NCBI GenBank assembly: GCA_034112325.1
Contig: JAWUVO010000027.1
Span: 5,425 to 69,424 of the forward strand
Reading direction: 5' to 3'
Length of the DNA stretch: 64,000 bases
Source of the DNA: Bermanella sp034112325
GTDB taxonomy: Bacteria; Pseudomonadota; Gammaproteobacteria; Pseudomonadales; Oceanobacteraceae
In this document: positions 53,339-61,600 of the stretch, one piece after another
Layout of the letters: the number at the start of each line of letters is the position of its first letter
Numbering within the stretch: the first letter of the stretch is position 1
Notes under the pieces: generated by a model
Databases searched by the model: none
Told to the model about the DNA's origin: nothing
The model's input: the letters and a program-made list of their open reading frames with translations, nothing else
Translations under genes and position numbers: made by a program

Positions 53339-54316
53339 CTAACTGAATAACGACAACGATAACGAATTAGCCGTTAGCGCATGTAAAAGATTTGTTAAAT
53401 AAAATAAGGCAATAAACATTACTGCCCATTTACGTGGGTTATAACGAATATTTTTTTGTTTATAAAATTTTAGAAAACTTTTTATCGCCGGATATAATGC
53501 CAGCATAGGTAGCCAGCCTGTAACAGCTGCTGTACCGGTTGCTAGCCAAGGCTCGTTAAGTAATATAATAAAACTAACCGCGGCCAACGCGCACATCAAT
53601 GCTAATAATGCTGCCTTGATTGGGCCTAACTCATGACTATAAAATCGCTCGCCTTTTTCGGCCATTACTGGCCAAAGGTTTTTACGCACGATCTCAAAAT
53701 TTAGAAATGCCAAGATATAAATGCCAATGATTAATATTGAACTAGACTGAATCTTAATTCCCAATACCCAGTCGGTAAGCAGTAATGTGTAAACACTAAG
53801 GGCAATACTCACAGGGTAGGTTAGCAGCAGATTAAACATCATACTGCGCTCCATCAACGGGACCCACTGTTCTAACTTAAGAAGTAATAGTCCATACAAC
53901 ATGTCGGCAATTATAAACAACGCAAGCCATGGGCTAAGGCTTAAGTTAATAGCAGGTATTAATAAAAATCCTATCAAGCAATAGCGACGAATATCGGTCA
54001 TGGTGACAGCACCCGACACTAAGGGACGTTCTGGATTATATTTTCTGTCGTACTCTAGGTCTTTTACTTCATCGACCGCTCTTAGATAAAACATAACTAA
54101 AAACAGGGTGACGACCCCAATGATTGAGGCCAGAGAAAATACCCAAGGCTGTGTGACTAAATCCTGACCTTTACCAGCTTGTAAAACCATATTTCCTTGT
54201 AGTGACAAAAACCATAAAGCCGCAAATGCAAAATGCAGCTTTGGCTCATAGATAATCCCCATAAAAGCATTGAGACGACCAGCAAAGCTTTTACTGGGTG
54301 GATTAACTTCAACCAT
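53339..54316 (-). CDS. UbiA-family prenyltransferase
   Basis: A 325-residue protein with about eight or nine membrane helices. The first Asp-rich motif is DEVKDLEYDRKYNPERPLVSG (Asp82, Asp86, Asp90 positions in the NDxxDxxxD slot), which binds Mg and a prenyl diphosphate. The second motif region reads AEKGERFYSHELG, where most members have Asp residues, so it is atypical. It overlaps the PEP-synthase-like gene by 8 bases. A prenyl- or polyprenyl-transfer step in the pathway is inferred; acceptor unknown. Confidence 0.85.
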   Translation of the reverse strand: MVEVNPPSKSFAGRLNAFMGIIYEPKLHFAFAALWFLSLQGNMVLQAGKGQDLVTQPWVFSLASIIGVVTLFLVMFYLRAVDEVKDLEYDRKYNPERPLVSGAVTMTDIRRYCLIGFLLIPAINLSLSPWLALFIIADMLYGLLLLKLEQWVPLMERSMMFNLLLTYPVSIALSVYTLLLTDWVLGIKIQSSSILIIGIYILAFLNFEIVRKNLWPVMAEKGERFYSHELGPIKAALLALMCALAAVSFIILLNEPWLATGTAAVTGWLPMLALYPAIKSFLKFYKQKNIRYNPRKWAVMFIALFYLTNLLHALTANSLSLSLFS

Positions 54317-57011
54317 TTTTAGGTTCCTCTAAAATGGTAACGATGCCAGAAGATCCATCAATTTCAATCAACGCGCCATTTTTAATTCGCTGTGTGGCAT
54401 CGGGCAAAGCAACAATAGTTGGAATACCAAACTTACGACCAGTAATAGCGGTATGAGACAGCATACTACCTCGTTCCACTACCATGCCTTTTGACGCCAA
54501 CATAAGAAATAGCCATCCTGGATCGGTCTCTCTTGCAATCAGAATCATGCTTGGATCTACATCACCTGCTTCATTTGGATCATCAATAACACGTGCAATG
54601 CCCTGCACAGTACCTGCACTAGAACCTAAGCCTTGTAATATATCTGGATCATAATCCAAAGACTCGGTTTGTGGTGTTAGCGTATTATCACGAATCGCAC
54701 CTAATGTGGTTACGTTTGTTGCAACGTCTTTTGATTGATTGGCTTTATTTTCTTCGCGGCGTAAATCACAAAGCGCCTGAAGATTTTCTGTGACACCTGT
54801 ACCGTCAATATATCCAAAAATCTCATCTTGAGTAAGATAAAAAATATCATCTATTTGATTTAGAATGCCTCTTTCAACAAGATAACCTGCTAGACCACTG
54901 AATATTTTTTTACTAAACCCGTACAGCTCACTGCGACAATAACGAGAGTTTTCACGATGTTTAATTAAACGCCTAAGTCTAGGAAGTATTATTTTTTGTA
55001 AAATAAAGCGCTTAATAGACTTACCTTTAAGCAGCTCATTTAGCTTGTTATCAGCTGCGGCTCTTACCGAACTTTCTTGCTGACGTACACTTTCAACGGT
55101 TATATCTTGTAAGGCATATTGCTTGAGCATGCGCATAAGCACCCAAGGGGTGTCACGTAAACTTGGCTGCTCTAGTTTAAGCTCTTGTAATCCTCGATCG
55201 CCATAAAAATGTAAGTGCTGCTTAAACTGTTTGGTAAAGTTATTATCCAGCTCCCCTTGCTCTAACATGTCCCATAGTTGTTTATCATTATGAGCTTTAA
55301 ACTCTGAAGCTAATTGAGGGTTGGCTCTAATTTCTTCTGCTAAATGCACCGCAGACAGAATAATTTCTACACTCAATAACGTTTCATCGCCACACAAGCA
55401 GTCACTTAATAATCCGGGGTCAGCATCTAGGTCCCATTTTTTAAACAATGCTTCTGCCAATCCATAAATAGGAATCAAATAACTATCGGTAGTCAGTGTT
55501 ACACCCCACTCGTCACCTACCTCACCCCAGACTTTATGAAAAAGATTAACCAAGGATAATGGGTCTTCACCTTTATAAGATTTTCCGCGTTTAGATACTA
55601 TTAAGCGTTCCCACCAATCATGATAATTTTTCATATATCGATCGTGATTTAAAAAATGATAAAAAGTAATTACGGCATTACTACCAACACCCGTCCACTT
55701 TTTAACTTTATCCCATAGCACAGACATGGCGCCTGCTTCGTTATGAGTCTGATAAGAGGAAGATAAACCAATCATATTTTCCCAATGGGAAGCGAATATC
55801 GGATATAAAGGGCTCTGCTTATGCAGTAAATAAAAATGCGATAAGCAGTAATAAATACGTCCATTCAATAATCCAATCATTTTATCTAAGGGTTGAAAGT
55901 TATTCATTATTACACTTTCTTTAACGCCTAAACGACGATAGGCATCATAGAAAATAACTCGGTAAAAGTACTTGGCAAATGTATAGGTGAGTGGAGTAGT
56001 GATTCCTGGAAAGCTCTCAGTAACATTTGTATTTGTCCAAATAAGTTGGCGACCATAATCAAGCGCAATAGGACGAGATTGCAATATGGCTAGCTTACCA
56101 TCGGCGGTAAAGGTGCCCTCTATATCCTGAGGCAATTCAAACAGCGTCTCAATGCGCTTGCCCATATCGACTAATTCTAAAATTTCTACATCAGTCAGAC
56201 ACTGAGGGGCGTGTAAAGATGCATCTACTTGAGTTTCGCACAAACCATAACCAACGGAATGATCAAACGTTAACTGCGTTTCTTTATTAGCCAGTTCTTG
56301 TCTAATATCATTGCTTTTACCATTCACAAAGTAGTGATCAACTGGCACACGTTCTTGAACTACTCCTTCGCCAATACCGTGACCTGCTACAATAACGGGG
56401 TCGCGGGCAGCGGTTTTAGGGTCGGCAGTAAATAATACAAATGAGCGCTCGCCAAATACCATTTTTTGAATGCCAACAGCCACGCTAAAACCCATTAAAC
56501 TCATGCCTTGTGCGTGTCGATAAATAAGTGATTCTTGAGAAAACCCAGAACCCCAGCAGGCTTTAACTTTGTCACATATTTGATTTCTAGGAACATACAA
56601 AAAACTTTCACTCATACCCGCAAAAGGATTACTCACAGAGTCCTCACTTTCTTCAAGAAGATGACCTACTGTTGATGCTCTTACTGAAACCAACTGATCA
56701 TCTGAAAATGACTTATCAAAAGCATTAAGAATATCCTTTGTTATATCGTCACTTAGCTCTACCGATAAAAATAATTTCTGAACTGATTTAGAGGCCGTTT
56801 GTACACTGCTAAGGTTATTAAAATCAATACCATTTAAAATTAATTCTACCTGCGGCTTAATGGCTAAAAATATATCTTCGAATAAGCTAACGCTTAAGCA
56901 AAAAAAATCTGGTACAGGTACACCTACTTTCATCATCTCGGATTGACGAGAAAATTTACCTCCAACCATGTTATCGGTAATGACATCTCGACTAAATACA
57001 ATCTTTTGCAC
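54309..57011 (-). CDS. PEP-synthase-like phosphotransfer enzyme of the PKS operon
   Basis: The 900-residue protein has a PPDK/PEP-synthase ATP-binding domain at about 10-320 (MVGGKFSRQSEMMKVGVPVPDFF, VSVRAST, LPQDIEGTF). A long middle region (320-780) is unlike PEP synthase, and a C-terminal swivelling phosphohistidine domain carries GSMLSHTAITGRKFGIP (His853). No C-terminal pyruvate/PEP barrel follows. Prodigiosin PigC and rifampicin phosphotransferase share this general plan, so it may phosphorylate or condense a pathway intermediate. GTG start with GAGG 7 bases upstream. Forty bases separate it from the SDR gene. Confidence 0.8.
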   Translation of the reverse strand: MQKIVFSRDVITDNMVGGKFSRQSEMMKVGVPVPDFFCLSVSLFEDIFLAIKPQVELILNGIDFNNLSSVQTASKSVQKLFLSVELSDDITKDILNAFDKSFSDDQLVSVRASTVGHLLEESEDSVSNPFAGMSESFLYVPRNQICDKVKACWGSGFSQESLIYRHAQGMSLMGFSVAVGIQKMVFGERSFVLFTADPKTAARDPVIVAGHGIGEGVVQERVPVDHYFVNGKSNDIRQELANKETQLTFDHSVGYGLCETQVDASLHAPQCLTDVEILELVDMGKRIETLFELPQDIEGTFTADGKLAILQSRPIALDYGRQLIWTNTNVTESFPGITTPLTYTFAKYFYRVIFYDAYRRLGVKESVIMNNFQPLDKMIGLLNGRIYYCLSHFYLLHKQSPLYPIFASHWENMIGLSSSYQTHNEAGAMSVLWDKVKKWTGVGSNAVITFYHFLNHDRYMKNYHDWWERLIVSKRGKSYKGEDPLSLVNLFHKVWGEVGDEWGVTLTTDSYLIPIYGLAEALFKKWDLDADPGLLSDCLCGDETLLSVEIILSAVHLAEEIRANPQLASEFKAHNDKQLWDMLEQGELDNNFTKQFKQHLHFYGDRGLQELKLEQPSLRDTPWVLMRMLKQYALQDITVESVRQQESSVRAAADNKLNELLKGKSIKRFILQKIILPRLRRLIKHRENSRYCRSELYGFSKKIFSGLAGYLVERGILNQIDDIFYLTQDEIFGYIDGTGVTENLQALCDLRREENKANQSKDVATNVTTLGAIRDNTLTPQTESLDYDPDILQGLGSSAGTVQGIARVIDDPNEAGDVDPSMILIARETDPGWLFLMLASKGMVVERGSMLSHTAITGRKFGIPTIVALPDATQRIKNGALIEIDGSSGIVTILEEPKNG

Positions 57012-57051
57012 GTTGATTCCTCTATTACCTACATGTATTTTATGCAGGATA

Positions 57052-58032
57052 TTATTTTGCTAATAATTCCATGAGTTTATCTAAGGGGTTTTGCTCGGTA
57101 ATATCTGTACCAATTAACTGCTGTAAACTGTCAATCTTTCCAAAATGATCAAATCCTACCAGTTCAAGCTGTACCGCTTTAGCTTGAATTCTTTTACTTG
57201 GTAAAAATTTTAAAAATATAGGTAACCATCTTGGCAGATATACACGAGTGACTTTATTACTAACCCTTAAGTGATCTCGTATTTGGGTAAAAATTTGTTC
57301 GAAGCTAAGCGCTTTTTTATAGCCCACATTTAACGCTAATTGCTGAGGGCTCTTTTCTTTGTCGACTGCTTCATTAATCATACTAACCAGTGACAAAATG
57401 ACACATGCATAATCATCTACTGTAATAATTGAAAATTTTTGCTGACCAGATCCTAGATAAATACCATTACAAACAAGCTTTGTTAACCCAGGTAGCACAT
57501 GCTGATCTTCTTTTCCTAAAATAAATCTAGGGCGCAAATTTATCCCCCATTTATTACGATCAGCCATATAACGAATCACTAACTGTTCCGCCTCTGCTCG
57601 CGATTTAGCTAACTGAGTCTTAGGATTGATAGCTTGAGATTCTTCAATACCCGATTGCCTACCCTGCCCTTGGACAGAAAGAGTACTGCCATAAATAATA
57701 CCCAGGGTATGTTCATTACATTTTTCTAACAGGTTTTTTGTACCCACAACATTGGTCTCGTAAAAACCACTGTTATCAGAGTCAATTTGTTTTATACCAA
57801 AGTGGATTACAATATGTGGCTGATGAAAAAACAGATTCTCTGGTATTGCTTGCATACTGCCTTCAATGCATTCTACAAATTCGGGCATCGTCGCTAGTTT
57901 ATTAGAACGAACAAGTGCTTTAACGCAAACCGATCCTGCTGGAAGCTGGGCAAGTGCGCGTATCAGCGCCCTACCCACATAACCAGTAGCACCTGTTAGA
58001 ACGATATTTAGCATAGCCTGAGTATTTTTCAT
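57052..58032 (-). CDS. NAD-dependent epimerase/SDR-like protein with atypical catalytic site
   Basis: About 327 residues with an extended-SDR Rossmann start (TGATGYVGRALIRAL, 13-27), the IIYGSTLS serine strand near 112-119, and a C-terminal substrate lobe. The usual YxxxK catalytic pair is absent: the aligned segment reads LAKSRAEAEQ, placing Leu141 and Arg145 at the Tyr and Lys positions. It may be a non-catalytic or altered SDR. ATG at 58032 is preferred over TTG at 58044. It follows the methyltransferase reading frame closely, so it belongs to the operon. Confidence 0.78.
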   Translation of the reverse strand: MKNTQAMLNIVLTGATGYVGRALIRALAQLPAGSVCVKALVRSNKLATMPEFVECIEGSMQAIPENLFFHQPHIVIHFGIKQIDSDNSGFYETNVVGTKNLLEKCNEHTLGIIYGSTLSVQGQGRQSGIEESQAINPKTQLAKSRAEAEQLVIRYMADRNKWGINLRPRFILGKEDQHVLPGLTKLVCNGIYLGSGQQKFSIITVDDYACVILSLVSMINEAVDKEKSPQQLALNVGYKKALSFEQIFTQIRDHLRVSNKVTRVYLPRWLPIFLKFLPSKRIQAKAVQLELVGFDHFGKIDSLQQLIGTDITEQNPLDKLMELLAK

Positions 58033-58040
58033 TACCACAC

Positions 58041-58694
58041 TCAAGGTAATATACGTGTATTATCTTCTTCATAATTTGTATTTCCTTCTCGCTCATACAC
58101 CGCAACTTCTTATACTTTTATGCGCATAACTACGGCTGGTAACAGTACAAATAAATAAGCGGCCATAGCCCAAGGATTATAAAAAAATAGTACGAAGCCA
58201 AGGTGTGCCGTTAACATGCCTGTATATGCAGGATGACGTACATATTGATAAGGGCCCGTATCTATAATGCGGTGCTCTCCAATCAATCTAACGCGGTGAG
58301 AATAAAATCGCCCAAGGGTATTAATTGCATTAAGTCGAAATAGCACACCAAAAATAAACAAGGCTAAACCAAACCAAGCAATTAAATTCATCTGCTGCCA
58401 TTCAGTGGTCGCTGCCATAGCTGTTAATACTGTAAGAAAGCGTCCAAATGCATAAAGTTCGCAGGTGCCCTTATCTTTTGAAGTGTCGCCTTTAGAGTCC
58501 TCTGTTGTAGATACATTAGATTCTGACAACAACCAAACTAGATAACTGCCTATCAAAGCAACACCTAGATAAAATAATAAGCCAGACCAATCCTGTAATT
58601 TTAAAGTTGCCAGCACCGTAAGTGCGACAATTCCTACTAACATCATAACTTTTGGAATATTATTTCTAAAGCTTGCGCTTTTTTCATTCGACAT
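58041..58694 (-). pseudogene. ICMT-like membrane methyltransferase interrupted by an in-frame ochre codon
   Basis: The intact part ends at a TAA (58110-58112) after 194 codons from the ATG at 58694. It carries membrane helices and the ICMT/phospholipid methyltransferase core HRVRLIGEHRIIDTGPYQYVRHPAYTG. The family normally continues RI-x-x-EE...G...Y...R-I/L-L-P. The frame after the TAA reads E, then Gly, Tyr and Thr-Arg-Ile-Leu-Pro at suitable spacings, and stops with TGA at 58041, next to the SDR start. The TAA sits where the conserved first Glu is expected. Upstream ATG at 58706 is less likely (GAGG favours 58694). It may be a recent nonsense mutation, read-through or an error. Confidence 0.65.
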
Positions 58695-61600
58695 TTTCGA
58701 CCTCATTTTGTTTAATATTTAAATTTTTTTTTGTTTGATTACGTTGCTGTTGATATGTATTTTCATCAACTGCTTGAGCGGTAAAAATTACCGATGCACA
58801 AAGTTGCTTATCACTATGGACAAATACCTCAAACGTAGAGATACCTGACGCTAGATTTAACTGAATTGATTTAACATCATGACTTAGAATTATATTCGGA
58901 TTGATTTCAAATGATTTTTCTACTTTATAATCAATACTTACTAAGTTCATGCGTGATTTAAGCGAGATGTCATAAACTTTATGCGCTAAAAATGTCACAA
59001 GCTGACGAGCCGCTTCAATTATTATTAATGGCGCTAAACCTTGGTTAAAGTGAGAGCTAAAAATATGGTCCGCTGATGGCATAGCTAGGTTACATTCATA
59101 TTGATTAATCCCTCGACTTTTAATCGGTTGAAGCAATACATTATCAATATTTTTTTTATGTAATAATGTTTTATCCTCAAGTAGATCAGATCGCTCTATG
59201 AAGTTAATAATATTAGCTTTTGGTCGATACTCAATTCCAACGGATAAATCACTCACCGTTATATCGCTTTGTGAAATCAATCCACTAAAGTCAAGTTTCG
59301 TTGAACTACCATCAATTAATTTTAGTGCTATTTCAGTAGTCACATCTTTTTCTATCCATCGCCTAAACGAGATAGAGAAATTATTAATTACAGGGCATAA
59401 ATTTTCATTATCTGGATCTATTGGTTTTAATAATCGTCCCAATAATTGACACACTGATTCAATAATTAGAGTACCTGGGATATGGTCTAAAGGATGATCA
59501 AAAAAGAAGGGATGTGCCTCATTTACTTCAACAATTCCATTCACATGCGCCTGATCTGATAATTCAACATAATTAATTGCAATGTTGTCAGAGCTCGCGT
59601 AGCCATCAGAAATTGGATTTTCAAAATAACGATTATTTTGTTTAGATTTAACTCTTATACGTTTTTTCAAATAAGATGCTAATAGCTCAACATTACTACC
59701 ATGCAGTAATGTAAAGTGGTTACCCGGAATAGTTTGTACTTGGTCGACGTTATTTACATAATCGTCCCAACCAAGACTATTAGATAAGCTCTTAAACTTA
59801 TCCATAGCTTGCTCAGCCTTAAACAGACTTACACTACCAAAATATTTTGGTGGCTGGTAATCTTCTGCTACCTTAAGTAATTTTCGCATTACATTAATTC
59901 GGTGAGCTACATCTTTTTTTACTACTACATTAGGTTGTCGACTTTGTGATTTAATCTTCTCATGAAGATGTTCTATAATATCGGTTGAAGGCAGCTGCTC
60001 TAGAATTTCAATATTCGCCTGCTCTAGCCCTAACTCTAATAGCACTAAATTCAAAATAAATAGATCGCGATCTTTATCTGAATTAATTTGTCTAAATACA
60101 TTGGGGGCACTGTCCACTAAAGCAATTATATCGACACTTTCGTTTTGCATAGTTAATTGATGGGCCATCTCTAAACAAACTATGCCGCCAAAAGACCAGC
60201 CGCCAAGTAAATAGGGACCATGAGGTTGAATTGAACGAATTTCGCGAATATATTCACTGGCCATAGCCTCGATCGTATTAAGTGCCAACGACTGATCTAT
60301 GAATCCGTGTGCTTGCAAAGCATATAGTGGCTGCTCATTTCCTAGTGCTTTTGATAAATCGTTATAACAAAAAACACTACCACCTAATGGGTGCACTAGA
60401 ATAATTGGTATATTTCCTGGTGTTCCTTTTTGCAAAATAACTAAAGGTGATATTTCTTCAGTAGCTATTTTTTGTTTTTCAGCTTCATTTTCTAAACATC
60501 CAAATTTCAGCGATAAGCGTTCATCTACAAGCTGTGTTAATTCTGAAACACTAATGCCTTTTTGCAAGCTAACCACATTAATTTCGACCTCTAAAACGAA
60601 GCGTACACGGCCTAGGATTTCCATTGCGATTAATGAGTCTAAACCTAACTCCATCAATGAACGATTCTCATCAATTTGTTCTTCTTCTATACCTAAGCCC
60701 TTACTGACCAAACGGCGTAAAAATAGCGACAACTGCTGGTGGCGCGCTTCAGCATCCTTATTACGTAGCTGTTGTAACACACCAACAGCTGGTAACTTTT
60801 TAGCTTTAAAATGCATTCCTGAAACTTTTACAGCTACTTGCCCATCTTGATTTAACCATTCAAGATTTATTTGAACATGCGATTCTTTTTCTTCCCATCG
60901 ATTAGTTACTGAAATATGAATCCAGCCGGTTTCATCAAGCTCAGAAAAAACATCTATTTGACCAATTCCATAGGGCATAAACGTTTCTTCATGCTCAGTA
61001 TAAAACAACGAACCCATGGCCTGAAATCCTGCTTCTATAAAGCTATGAGGAAGACGTAAACCTGATTTAGCATATTCATAATCGTTGGATAGCTTAACTT
61101 CACTAAGTACATGGGTTTCATTTTTGAATAGCTGATGAATTCGTGGTGGCGCGCCTGAACAGTAATAAAGTCCTCGATCAATACAGCTTTCAAAATATTT
61201 ATTTGTGTCTAACTCTTGAGTGATCTGATTCTGTAACATCGTTAATCGATTTGCATCTGCAATGCCGTCCAGTTTTGCTTTACGCATTATGGCGCTAGAT
61301 AACAATATCCATTCATCTTCGGTGGTTAGTGAATCTGGCCTTAGCAAATAACACTTAACTCGTATTTCGTTAGTGGCCATTGGCTCAACGAATGTCTGAA
61401 TATTTATATTCTCATCACCCAGCACACCAAACTCTTCGCGATTAACGTCTACATCTTGTATAGATACCGAGGTAGTATTAAATGCCTCTGCGCCACTCTC
61501 TAACATCATTTCAATAAATATAGGTAACTGTAAACTTGCTTTTGAATCTCTAAAAAATGACTTTATCAAAAATGGACTTTGATTATTAAAGTAGGCGTTA

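Noticed and set aside
53339..54316. UbiA gene as ubiquinone-pathway ubiA
   Set aside because: It lies within the PKS operon, lacks ubiC beside it, and has an atypical second metal motif; a specialised role is more likely.
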